Assembly: GCA_964019055.1 (NCBI GenBank)
Contig: OZ025217.1
Location: 4,262,617 to 4,326,616, forward strand
Direction of reading: 5' to 3'
Source of the DNA: Anthopleura xanthogrammica
Taxonomy: Eukaryota; Cnidaria; Anthozoa; Actiniaria; Actiniidae
DNA length: 64,000 nt
This document shows positions 22,005-33,400 of this stretch, piece by piece (position 1 is the stretch's first letter; each line of letters opens with the position of its first letter). The translations under genes and the position numbers were made by a program. The notes beneath the pieces were generated by a model, which saw nothing but the letters and a program-made list of their open reading frames with translations, did no database searches and was not told the origin of the DNA.

Positions 22005-22132
22005 AAACATCAGGTGGTCCGATCAGACACATTCAACTATTACTTGAAGGAGTCTTTTCCTGAAGACTTTACTTGGGAAAGAACACAAATCTACGAGGAT
22101 GGAGGCTTTCTTACTATCTTCCAGGACACAAG
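22005..22132 (+). pseudogene. Chromoprotein exon 3 fragment (relic copy)
   Basis: Bases from about 22,038 to 22,132 match the last ~95 nt of exon 3 (TACTTGAAGG... to GACACAAG|gt), encoding YLKESFPEDFTWERTQIYEDGG and on to the donor. Directly upstream is aacatcaggtggtccgatcagacacattcaac, which also lies upstream of copies 1 and 2 (about 18,978 and 23,448). The relic therefore joins 5' flank directly to mid exon 3 by a deletion, and 3'-flank sequence follows. The inverted relic near 16.1 kb has the same junction. Confidence 0.85.
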
Positions 22133-22179
22133 GTCGATTGAGGAGCTTTTTTTTATTTTCAATTAAATAACGAGCTCTT

Positions 22180-23430
22180 AGTGTGTTTGATTACAATGGA
22201 AATTGTTCTTGTGGTGGTCAAAATAAGGAGGACACGGACGGAGAATCTAGTTTGGGTTAACCTCTTAATGTTAACAGTCTTTGCAGTAAAATCATATCGA
22301 TCAGAGCTTGATCGCTTGTGGGAGCTACGTTGGGTTGTGTTCTACAATTTAGTATTTGGACAAGAATTGAATTCGTAATAAAAGTCTGCACCAAAATCAG
22401 AAGATACTGCAGAATACCCCGCCAATCATATGCAGTAGTCGGAACTCTTTGAAGAACGAGGCATACAACAATGTATTCTGTACGTATACGCCAATCGGTC
22501 CAATAGACCGAATCCGTCTGTCAACACTTTAGTGTTACATAACAACTTCAGTCATCAGATATCGGTAATTCGATCTAAGAAGACACACACAGATCAAAAG
22601 ATCAGTCACAATAAATAATGATAATTGTTCCGTTTATACAATCACGAACAGTCACAATATATTATATATATATATGTATGTATATTATATGTATGACCTG
22701 CAACCTGCAAACCCGCAACCTGCAGAATACTCCGTCCTGCTTTGAAGCTAGATATCTAGCCTTCAAGAGCCTGCAACCTTCACTGCATCACACAAAATGA
22801 AAACCTAAATTAAGGAGGGTAATATTTGGGAGGATTGCACAGCAAACCCAGACAATGCTTTGTACGCCAGTCATTCTCAATATTTTGTCTCTGTGTTTTA
22901 TCCTCTTCTAGTTAAGACCATATTGTGATTTCTCACTAAACCTGGAACAACACATCTCTTCCCTGCATTGTCTTCCCCACCCCTCTTTCCCCAAAAACAC
23001 AGTACAATAAATTTACAATAATCGATTATCAATTTTTACTTTTCTCAATACAAAATGTTTAGTTGCTATCCCTGGCTAACAGCACCCACTAGATAGTAAC
23101 ATTGATTGTATAAAGTTGTTTTAGGGTGCTGTATTGACTGAGTGTAGCTGCATAGGTATGGAGAAGAAAAAGCAGTTGATCAATAGTCCCCTTCACAGTT
23201 CTCTGTGCCATCTTTGAAAGGTAGCTATGCCTTTGCATCGAAGTGAGACCAACAGTGGGCTTGCAATGATAGATACCTTTTTTAACACCTTGGACAATTA
23301 TTCATGTCTTTATCATTGGAAGCTCACCGTTCATCTCGCTTCAATACAAAGAGCGAGTACCTTTCAAGTTGGTGCAGGGAATTGTGAAGGGAACTATTGT
23401 CATTATATACAAATCAAAGCAAAGCATTAC
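22180..23430. repeat. Long duplicated 3' flank, first copy
   Basis: This stretch matches about 25,890-27,310 nearly base for base. Shared words include tgcagtagtcggaactctttgaagaacgagg, agacacacacagatcaaaagatcag and acaacacatctcttccctgca. The second copy differs by a 187-bp element inserted at 26,369. It follows the exon 3 relic here and the intact gene there, so the unit of duplication included gene plus flank. Confidence 0.85.
23182..23398. mobile_element. MITE family A (aatagtcccctt...), copy 1
   Basis: Terminal inverted repeat aatagtccccttcacagttctctg at the left and cagggaattgtgaagggaactatt at the right; about 217 bp. Other copies are at 27,066-27,281 (by segmental duplication) and 30,826-30,998 (independent insertion in a UBE2Q intron). 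Confidence 0.85.
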
Positions 23431-23770
23431 AAAGTAATTAATTTGAACATCAGGTGGTCCAATTAGACGCATTCAACTTTACAGTGATATCGTGTAAGGT
23501 CATGATGTTCAAAAATAAAATAGCGTACGTGCAGGGGCGCCACATGGAAAAAGAAAAATCAAAAAAAATCAAAAGAATTTGAATGTGTTATGTAACTCGA
23601 CTTTTCCCATGCGTGCAGTTGGTGTTACGTGTCTTGCTTTGGGTGTGGCAAGGCATCTCTACAAATAAACAAGCGCACTTAGGTCTTTATCACTTTGCGA
23701 ACTGGTTTCAACTGCAAGAACACCCGTCAAAGATTCGAACGACAAAGGTAGCACAAGATACTTGCTCAAA

Positions 23771-25550
23771 ATGGTATGTTTTTTTCTCCTCTTAATTCTT
23801 TGCTTGCACTGAACTGGTACAATGTCATTGCTAATATGTTACTAACATGTTTTACTACGTGAATGTTCTCGATCAGGCTTCCTTGGTTAAGGACACTATG
23901 CGCATCAAGATGACTATGGAAGGGACGGTTAATGGCCACCACTTCAAGTGTGTTGGAGAAGGAGAGGGCAAGCCATTTGAGTAAGTTCGTACTAGTTATT
24001 TCATTCCTATCAACCAACAATTTATCTTTGTACGTTCAACTCTAGTTTCTAACTTTTGATTCTTAAATTGAAAGCTAGAAACCCTTCAAATCCAATACCT
24101 CAGCACTTTTCTCACTATATGACTGATAGTTTTTTACCCCTACTATATTTCCGAAACTAAGGAACACATGCCGAAACACACCTTTAACTAAACTCTAAAG
24201 TTGTTTTTTGCTTTTAAATGTATTCTAAATTTAACTAAAAAGGGCGAAATGTATAGGGTGAAGGTACATCTATTAACAAAATCATTATTACTGAATGGAT
24301 TTGATTGATTTGAATTTTTAGAGGTAACCAGGTCGAAAAGATAAGAGTCACTGAAGGAGGCCCCTTACCCTTTGCGTACGATATTTTGGCGCCTTGTTGC
24401 ATGTATGGAAGTAAAACCTTCATCAAGCATGTCTCAGGGATTCCAGATTACTTCAAGGAGTCTTTTCCAGAAGGCTTTACTTGGGAAAGAACACAAATCT
24501 ACGAGGATGGAGGCTTTCTTACTATCTTCCAGGACACAAGGTACTAATTAAGGAGCTTATTTACGATTCGTGAATGAGCTGTATTATAAGTGGTATGGCA
24601 ATAATTACAGCAGGTACCTTTTTAAAATTACTCGACCATCACAGGTATACAGCCCCCAACGTTTGGGTTTTGGTAGTCTGCTTTGCAAACTCGATATATC
24701 TTTTACGCTCAAACTGTTTTGCAATTTCGAAATCATTGCAACTACAAACGTTAAAATTGGAACACGAGTTTGTCAATTGAATGAACTGTCGAGTGGTATA
24801 TCCTCTATAAACAAAGTTGATTGATTGATTTATTTTTTATACTAATCAGTTCTTGTCTAATTTCAGCATGCAGGGAGATTGCTTTATTTTCAAGGTGAAA
24901 GTCATTGGTACCAACTTTCCTGCTAATGGTCCCGTGATGCAGAAGAAAACAGCAGGATGGGAGCCATGCGTTGAGATGCTTTATCCACGTGACGGTGTCT
25001 TGTGTGGACAGTCGTTGATGGCCCTGAAATGCACCGATGGTAACCATCTGACGTGCCATCTACGAACTACCTACAGGTGGGGCATATTGCTTAGTAAGAT
25101 AGAAAAAGGTCAGCCTAGATTCACTGACACACGCTTTCCGACGACATAACAATGAAATTGCTTGTACATGTCTTTGGCATGAAAAAGATTTTGTTAGACA
25201 CCTTGACAATACCAACATATTCAAAGTTTGCGATGACTTTTAACTATCAGCCCGCGTAATGAATAGCATCACTTAACCAGTGCATATTTTGGGGCAATTT
25301 TCTCCCTGCAGATTTTTGTCCGTTTGAAAACAACTAGTATAATTTGAATGTGCCAAGACTCACTTTTATCATCTACAATGTCTTTAGGTCTAGAAAGCCA
25401 GCCAATGCGCAGAAAATGCCAGAATTTCATTTTGGGGATCATCGTATCGAGATACTGAAGGAAGCAGAACCAGGCAAGCTTTATGAACAGTACGAATCAG
25501 CGGTGGCCAGATACTGTGAAGCTGCTCCATCAAAGCTTGGACATCACTAA
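23771..25550 (+). CDS. GFP-like chromoprotein, MYG chromophore (copy 2, intact)
   Basis: Five exons: 23,771-23,773 (the start codon alone), 23,877-23,980, 24,322-24,540, 24,867-25,076 and 25,388-25,550. All have GT-AG borders and give 232 residues, the length of asFP595. Residues 63-65 are Met-Tyr-Gly, the self-cyclising chromophore. Arg92 (in FTWER) and Glu215, needed for maturation in this family, are present, as is His197. Cys143 and Ser158 sit beside the chromophore; cysteine at the first of these positions is common in non-fluorescent purple or blue chromoproteins. The tail ends APSKLGHH, close to asFP595 (SKLGHN). The product should be a cytosolic beta-barrel pigment, probably tetrameric and absorbing rather than brightly emitting (inference). 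An ATTAAA signal is at about 25,644. It is the only intact member of a local array. Confidence 0.95.
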
Positions 25551-25689
25551 CAAGCAAGGCTCTAAACGATGCTGTCAGTTTTAAACAAAATATTAATTGA
25601 AGCTAAAAATTTTTGAAACCATTTTCGTTTGTGTAAATGTTTCATTAAAGGTAGTATCTTCGATAAATAACGAGCTCTCAGTGTGTTTT

Positions 25690-25694
25690 ATTAC

Positions 25695-25772
<78 letters not shown>

Positions 25773-25775
25773 CTT
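25690..25775. repeat. (AAT)n microsatellite
   Basis: About 25 tandem AAT/TAA units in the 3' flank of copy 2. The matching place after copy 1 (about 21,423) lacks it and the following ~115 bp, so the block was inserted after the duplication. Confidence 0.95.
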
Positions 25776-26368
25776 TATTAATGTGTCAGTAATTCCTAGC
25801 TTGCACTCAGTACAAGCTAATTGGGGACACCTGTCTACCTGTCTACTATAAAATCATATAATAATAAAACTTTACATTTACTTTACTTTACAATGGAAAT
25901 TGTTTTTGTGGTTGTCAAAATAAGGAGGACACGGACGGAGAATCTAGTTTGGGTTAACCTCTTAATGTTAACAGTCTTTGCAGTAAAATCATATCGATCA
26001 GAGCTTGATCGCTTGTGGGAGCTACGTTGGGTTGTGTTCTACAATTTAGTATTTGGACAAGAATTGAATTCGTAATAAAAGTCTGCACCAAAATCAGAAG
26101 ATACTGCAGAATACCCCGCCAATCATATGCAGTAGTCGGAACTCTTTGAAGAACGAGGCATACAACAATGTATTCTGTACGTATACGCCAATCGGTCCAA
26201 TAGACCGAATCCGTCTGTCAACACTTTAGTGTTACATAACAACTTCAGTCATCAGATATCGGTAATTCGATCTAAGAAGACACACACAGATCAAAAGATC
26301 AGTCACAATAAATAATGATAATTGTTCCGTTTATACAATCACGAACAGTCACAATATATTATATATAT

Positions 26369-26555
26369 ACACCTACTTGCAAAAACGTTGTCATACAACA
26401 TTTGAACATTTGTAGTTTCAAGATTAGGAATAAATTAAAAGTACAAAAGAGAGAGTTCTGCTTCAATGATCTTCTTTTGTACTTTGAATTTATTCCTAAT
26501 CCACTAAACTACAAATGCTCAAATGTTGTATGACAACGTTCTTGCAAGTAGGTGT
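26369..26555. mobile_element. 187-bp MITE present in only one duplicate
   Basis: It starts acacctacttgcaaaaacgttgtcatacaac and ends gttgtatgacaacgttcttgcaagtaggtgt, terminal inverted repeats of about 30 bp with more pairing inside. The empty site in the first duplicate reads attatatatatatatgtatg near 22,670. This fixes the element boundaries and shows insertion into a TA-repeat after the duplication. Confidence 0.95.
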
Positions 26556-27065
26556 ATATGTATGTATATTATATGTATGACCTGCATCCTGCAAACCCGC
26601 AACCTGCAGAATACTCCGTCCAGCTTTGAAGCTAGATATCTAGCCTGCAAGAGCCTGCAACCTTCACTGCATCACACAAAATGAAAACCTAAATTAAGGA
26701 GGGTAATATTTGGGAGGATTGCACAGCAAACCCAGACAATGCCTTGTACGCCAGTCATTCTCAATGTTTTGTCTCTGTGTTTGATCTTCTTCTAGTTAAG
26801 ACCATACTGTGATTTCTCACTAAACCTGGAACAACACATCTCTTTCCTGCACTGCCTTCCCCACCCCTCTTTCCCCAAAAACACAGTACAATAAATTTAC
26901 AATAATCGATTATCAATTTTTACTTTTCTCAATACAAAATGTTTAGTTGCTATCCCTGGCTAACAGCACCCACTAGATAGTAACATTGATTGTATAAAGT
27001 TGTTTTAGGGTGCTGTATTGACTGAGTGTAGCTGCATAGGTATGGAGAAGAAAAAGCAGTTGATC

Positions 27066-27281
27066 AATAGTCCCCTTCACAGTTCCCTGTGCCATCTTGA
27101 AAGGTAGCTATGCCTTTGCATCGAAGTGAGACCAACAGTGGGCTTGCAATGATAGATACCTTTTTTAACACCTTGGACAATTATTCATGTCTTTATCATT
27201 GGAAGCTCACCGTTCATCTTGCTTCGATACAAAGAGCGAGTACCTTTCAAGTTGGTGCAGGGAATTGTGAAGGGGACTATT
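27066..27281. mobile_element. MITE family A, copy 2 (duplicated with the flank)
   Basis: Ends aatagtccccttcacagttccctg and cagggaattgtgaaggggactatt. Its flanks match those of the 23,182 copy, so it was carried by segmental duplication. Confidence 0.85.
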
Positions 27282-27406
27282 GTCATTATATACAAATCAA
27301 AGCAAAGCATTACTTTTATATTTACATTGTAAGTGAAGCTATCAAATCTGTGATAAAAGCTCTGAATCACCGATTGTCTCAAGAGAGTAACAATAGAACA
27401 ATATAT

Positions 27407-27745
27407 TTGCCCTTCTAGTGTCGTTCTGAAAAGCACCAGAAGGAGGTTAGACATCCAGTGACAGCAATATCATTCTATTGCATATAACATATATTTGCCC
27501 TTGTAGCCTCGTTCTGAGATGCACCAGAAAGAGGTTAGACATCCAGTGACAGCAATATCAGTCTGCTGCATATAACATATATTTGCTCTTGTAGCCTCGT
27601 TCTGAGATGCACCAGAAAGAGGTTAGGCATCCAGTGACAGCAATATCAGTCTGCTGCATATAACATATATTTGCCCTTGTAGCCTCGTTCTGAGATGCAC
27701 CAGAAAGAGGTTAGGCATCCAGTGACCACAATACCAGTCTATTGC
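27407..27745. repeat. 88-bp tandem repeat, about 3.8 copies
   Basis: gtagcctcgttctgagatgcaccagaaagaggttag recurs at about 27,503, 27,591 and 27,679, with a more diverged first unit at about 27,415. Each unit also contains atccagtgacagcaatatca and gcatataacatatatttg. Confidence 0.92.
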
Positions 27746-29280
27746 AGCATAGAATATCTTTAGGACTTACATCCATCATAAAGGCAGATTTTAAGACTTG
27801 GTTCAAGTAGTGAAGCAAAACAAAAATATTGAATGCTTGAAGTTTTTTCTTGGATAGGTCTTTTGTAACAGGATCACATGACACATTTCTTCCTCAAAAC
27901 AATTTCTTATTATAATCCAATAGCATGGGCTTTTGAAAACTACATTTTTGTGCCAAATCTTATAGCTGCACTGAACGAACTTGAAACTTACAATAGCTGT
28001 TATTACAAATGCATGCAAATGAGACAACAAGCATTATGTCGACCCAATAGCCTCACTTGTATGATTCTCAAAACAAAAGAATATCTCATTTTTCTCATGC
28101 ATCTGTAACATAATTGTCAACTTTATTTATGCAGGGGTGGCCCATTCAGCAGCTAGACTGGTATCCTGCATTAACAATTATTCATCTCAAATTTGGGATC
28201 AAAAGGCAGTAAGTCTTGTTTACTTTGGGCACCACAAGAATACAGGAAATGACTCCAAAACTAACCGGAATATAACACTTTTAATTTTTCTACACCTAAT
28301 TAAACCAATTTCTTGTAGATCTGATAGAAATAGCATTATCTTGATGTCATCTTTGAAGTCTTAACCAAAGAATAACATTTTTGAGAAAGAGTTTTTCAAA
28401 AAGTTGCCGAGTTAACTACTGTTTCAAATGAACTATCCAAGCCAAGACCAATCAATTTTACAAGTTAAGTGTATATGAAAATAGAATTTCGATTCCACCT
28501 TTATCCTTTACCTTTAAATCTATTTTTTCAATATGAGGGCTCCAAATTATAGGTCAGGGTGGTTAGCCACCTTAATAACTGTACTAGGAAAGATGCTTTT
28601 TAAGAAGGCATGGAGAGATAAGGAAAGATTTCTCAGCATGTAGCAAATGCAATCCAGGCTTATTAAAACTTGGATGGGGGGAGGATGAGGGAAAGTAGAG
28701 GGGGGGGGGGGGGAAGGTGGAGAGCTATATAATTATGAAAGTAGTATAACAGGGATCCAGATACTGAATAGGGCCTTTCAAGTAAATAATTACACTTGTT
28801 ATTGTTAGTAAAAAATGGATTTAACTTTAAAATTTGTCAAATTTCTTTCTAAAATTTCTTTCTTAAACAGAAAATAAAACAATTTCTGAAACCCTGGATC
28901 TGCTTTTGGGGTTTTAACCAATGCATTAATGGTCTTCACAGATGGAAGATGTGACATACCAGACTCAACATGAATATATCTTCAACTGACAGGTAATTTG
29001 ATGTTGAAATATTTTTGAAAATACAAAAAGAGCCCTCTTAAGATCTGGACATATTTGCATATTTAGCGTATGAAGACATATTTAGAAGAGTCAAGTCAAT
29101 TTGGATAATCTTGTAGAACTATATGATTCGGCAATCAATAGCATCAAGTTGTAACCAATATCACAAAGTGTTTGACCTGAGAAATCGGAGGGCCACTAAC
29201 AGGCGCTTCCATCTTATTATTTAGTTGGGTGCCTGCACAGTTATAATAGAAGGTAGATATGAGTACTCTTACTCTTTTAT
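27746..29280. other. Intergenic stretch between chromoprotein array and UBE2Q
   Basis: No exon is recognised. Short frames at 27,878-28,108 and 28,137-28,364 have no family features. A run of G is at about 28,700-28,713. Confidence 0.4.
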
Positions 29281-29283
29281 GTT

Positions 29284-29612
29284 CAATAGACCTTTTTACC
29301 GATATGGCGGCCATTTTGAATTCTATTGTTTTAAGTAAGACATTATGGGATGCTGAGGGGGCAATTATTGGAAAATTTATAGCATGCACAGCTGTCAGGG
29401 TGTCTTTTTATATAATTTAACGCTATCCACTGAGAAGCACATCTAAAAGCCAATTGAATTTGCTGGTAGCTGGAGCAATAACAGAAACACGAAAGCACAA
29501 AATTATTTGAGAAAGTAACCCCACCACTCTATGCTTTATAAATATTTCCACGTTTGCCCCCTCAGCATCCCATAATTCAAGATGGCTGCTGTATCAGTAA
29601 AAAGGTCTATTG
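29284..29612. mobile_element. Inverted-repeat element, caatagacctttttac termini
   Basis: The left end caatagacctttttaccgatatggcggccattttgaattc is matched by the right end gaattc/aattcaagatggctgctgtatcagtaaaaaggtctattg. Inner words (cattatgggatgctgagggggcaa and ttgccccctcagcatcccataat) extend the pairing to about 80 bp per arm. A partial relative is at 16,303. Confidence 0.85.
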
Positions 29613-30424
29613 TATGTTATATTTAAAGGCCCATTTTCATCCAGCATACATATGATGACCTTACAAAGTTTGAAGAATTTACCAATGAGTTTGCTATGGC
29701 CTTACTTGTAATCATGCTGGCTTCAGAAAAACAGAAGCAAATAACAGTGAAACTGTGATGTATTGCAAAGATTAAATGCAGAAAATATTAATAGCAGACA
29801 TCAGAATTACCCTCCATTGCCTTCAAACAATTTAAGTCGTGGCATTTGGGTTAGTTTCTATAAATTTACTGTATTATTGACCCAAATGCCTTGATTTGAA
29901 ACAATTGCTTGAAGGTAATGGAGTATAACCTTGATATCTGCTATTCTTCAAACTAAAAAAACTTTTAAAAAGCTATGTCCGTTTTTTTTTTGGACAACTG
30001 TTGCCTGGTATTTTGAATTTCTCTGGAAATTTTAAGTTTCAGAATCCTTACTGGACAAAAAACAAACCAGCTTGACCATAAAGCAAATTTGGATGAAAAT
30101 AGCCCCGTGTAAATGAGTATCTAGAACTTACCCCACAGCAAACCAACAACTCAACAACAACTACAATGATGAAATATAAAGAGTACTTGAAATACTGCAA
30201 AGCTGAGTCAATGAATTGAAACCAAACACTCTAAATCTTCAATCTGCATGTTAGGTGTCCAAATGAGTTGCCATCTGCACTTGACCATGCCATTCAAAGA
30301 TAAGATCAGCTGGGATAAACGAATATATTAAGAACAGACTGGAACATTTGATCAGCTGTGGACTTGATTCTCAACTTTTCTAATGGAAGGAGGGTCATTA
30401 TGGAAGTTGTATGGCTGTGTATTT

Positions 30425-33400
30425 CTATCCTTCGTGTTTTGGTGGGGTGTACCATCCTAGAGAGACATAAAAATAATGATTAATACTTAGCTTCATTAAA
30501 GTATAACAAAATTGTAGAGCAGAGTCTGGCTAAAAAGGATTTGACCCACCCCCCTTTTCCTCAAAAAAACTGGCTGGGAAATGCACTGAAACTTAAAAGG
30601 TATCAGTTACAATGAGCAATATTTCGTGCATGGGGGGGGGGGGGGGGGGTAACCTAACCCACAAAAGAAAATGGCAACAGTAGTGGAAGCGCACGCCTTT
30701 TCTGGGTCCAATAAACATGGTGGTGGCTTGTACTATAAACAACACCATATGAAAAATGGTGAACAAAAATGGTGAACAAAGATGTTTGTACCAAAGCTAG
30801 ACTCTGGCAACTAAGTGGTCTAGAGAATAGTCCCCTTTACAGTTCCCTGCACCATCTTGAAAGGTAGCCTTGCCTTTAATTTGCATTGAAGCAAGACCAA
30901 TGTGACCAATAGATAATTATTCACTCATTCGTCTCGCTTGGGATGCCAAGGCATGGCTACATTTCAGGATGGTGCAGGGAACTGTGAAGGGGACTATTAA
31001 TAGTTTCATCTATGACTTTAATTTATCAATTAGTCTAGCAGTGTTTTAAAAACATTTTATCTGATATCATAATTTGACAAGATTACCATTTTTTTCGTGG
31101 ATTTGAACTAGTGATTTAAAGGACTGTTGAGCTCTGACCAAACTGTATACACCAGGCTTTAATCAATGAAAGAAACACACATGTATATTATCAAGTGGAT
31201 ATTATAGAGTTTTTAACACATATTGGTATCAAATTGTAAGGCTTTAATTTCACGATTTTTTTTTACAAATGCAAAAATAAAGATGTGCGAAATTAAGTAT
31301 GAATAAGGTATTAAACTTGTAGCAGTCGAACCTCCACAAATAGCTACCTCCCAACAATGGCCACCTCTACGCAACATTCCAGAAATTTTGTCCCAGTTAC
31401 CAATGAGTTCATACATACACTGTACAGTAACTGAAACCTCTCCACAATGGCCACAAAATTTTGTCCCGACAGTGGCTGTTGTGTAGAGGTTTGACTATAT
31501 CAGCTTCAAGACTTCTTCTATTCATACCTTTTTACTGTCCTGGAAGTTTATTCTTGCCTTTCCTTTGACCAAAGTAGCAGTTATCTGTACTATCACTGCT
31601 TCTACCGTGTAAGCACTACTCCAGCCCTAAACAACAACAGAATTACATCATTTGATACAATTTATATACTGGAAATTTTGCGGAACTGAGTCCTTTCACT
31701 TACCTGTGGTGTTAATAATTCCATGCATATAGCTCCTCCACTGAGAACATAGCTACAACATTACAAAAACCATTGATATAATAAGCAAAAACTGGGACAC
31801 ACAGATCACTAACTTTTATCCTGTTATCTTATTGTAAATATTCTAACAAGCTACATTGAGTTCCGAAGCATCATTTCAAAATGAAAGCAAAAAGATTTCA
31901 AACAAGCCAGATATAAAAAATGATTATGATGCAGGTGGTGAAAAAGTGGAACAGACATTAGCAACATTCTTGGTCACATTTATGTTTTGTTGCTCCAAAA
32001 CAGAGCCAATGATCAAGATAATCAACTTGTCACAATTTGATGAGAAAGTTTTGTTAACAGTAGGTTATATTATAACCTCAGACAGCACGTCGGAATGTAG
32101 CTTAATTTGGAGGACAAAACGATAGGTTTCCAATTCTCAGGGGATTGAAATTCTATTGTTTTGTCCTCCAAATTGAACTGCTTTAATGTCATGTGCAAAG
32201 GGTAGACCTATAATGGCTTATTACTCACCCAGCACTGATAATAGGATAACAAACTCTGGCAAATGGTGGATCAAATGGAAACTTATCCTGAAAAGGAATA
32301 AAAAGGAAACATATTTTCAAGAAAAAGAAAAAAATTCAGAAAATATGCCTGCTTGCACTTGTGCAGGATTTTCTGAAAGGAAAATGTGTGCAGAAAAAAA
32401 TTTATTGTAAAGTAGGATGCAAACAAAACACACATTCTAACTAGAGTGGGGATCTTAAATTAGTTTCTTTACAGCAGTATAAATAGTAGAACAACATGGT
32501 AAATTTTACTTGAGATTTATAAAATAACTTTGATATTACGTGCGCTCTGATTGGTCAAAAAGCCATGTTTTATGAGAGCATAATACATGCTTACGTCATT
32601 TTTTTTCTGTCTCGAAAAGTTAGTTATTTTATAAAAGCAATAAAAACAGTTTTCCGTGTATTATACTCTGATAAAGACACTTGGGATGTGGAGAGAACAC
32701 TTGAGAAGCTGGAAACCACTCCGCTACGTGTCGTGGTTTCCTACGCTTCTCTCGTGTTCTCTCCACATCCCGCGTGTCTTTATCAGAGTATAATACATGG
32801 ATAACCGTTTTTTATTCCTTAAAAATTGATTCCGAGATGTTAGTAATGATCACTGTCAAAAGTATTGCAGGCAGCCATGAGAGTGAGGAAATATTTGGCA
32901 ATAAGGCTTCATTTATTTTATTTTTTGCCTGTAATAATAATTGCCCTGCTTTATCTCATACCAGCTGCTATACTTTCAATAATGATCATGAATCACAACT
33001 CAGAATCTAACTATTATTGGGTTAGTCCAACATGATGGCCTTAATTCAAAACGTGATTACTCACAGTAAAGGATAGATTTAAGTGAATGTGATCCAATCC
33101 TTCCTGCTTTTTCAGTTGAATCATGTCTTTATGTAGCGTACTCTCTGGGTCAACCCTAAAAAAACAAATAAATAACTTTATATATTAGAACCTCAATCAA
33201 GCATATTCCTCCCTTTTTTTCATTTATGCCTCTGGAGACTTCTATCAGGCTATATTTATCGCTTACTGTATTTACTGGTTTAATAACCTCCCCCAAATAA
33301 GCACTGCCCCTGAAATATGTGCCACCCTTGATTAAGCACCACATATGAGAGAAAGATATCAAAGAGCACTGCCCTCAAGTAAGTAACTTCCCCAAAAAAG

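Larger units (their letters stand above)
25890..27320. repeat. Long duplicated 3' flank, second copy
   Basis: Near-identical to 22,180-23,430. It contains an extra 187-bp inverted-repeat element and the second copy of MITE family A (27,066-27,281). No coding capacity is recognised. Confidence 0.85.
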
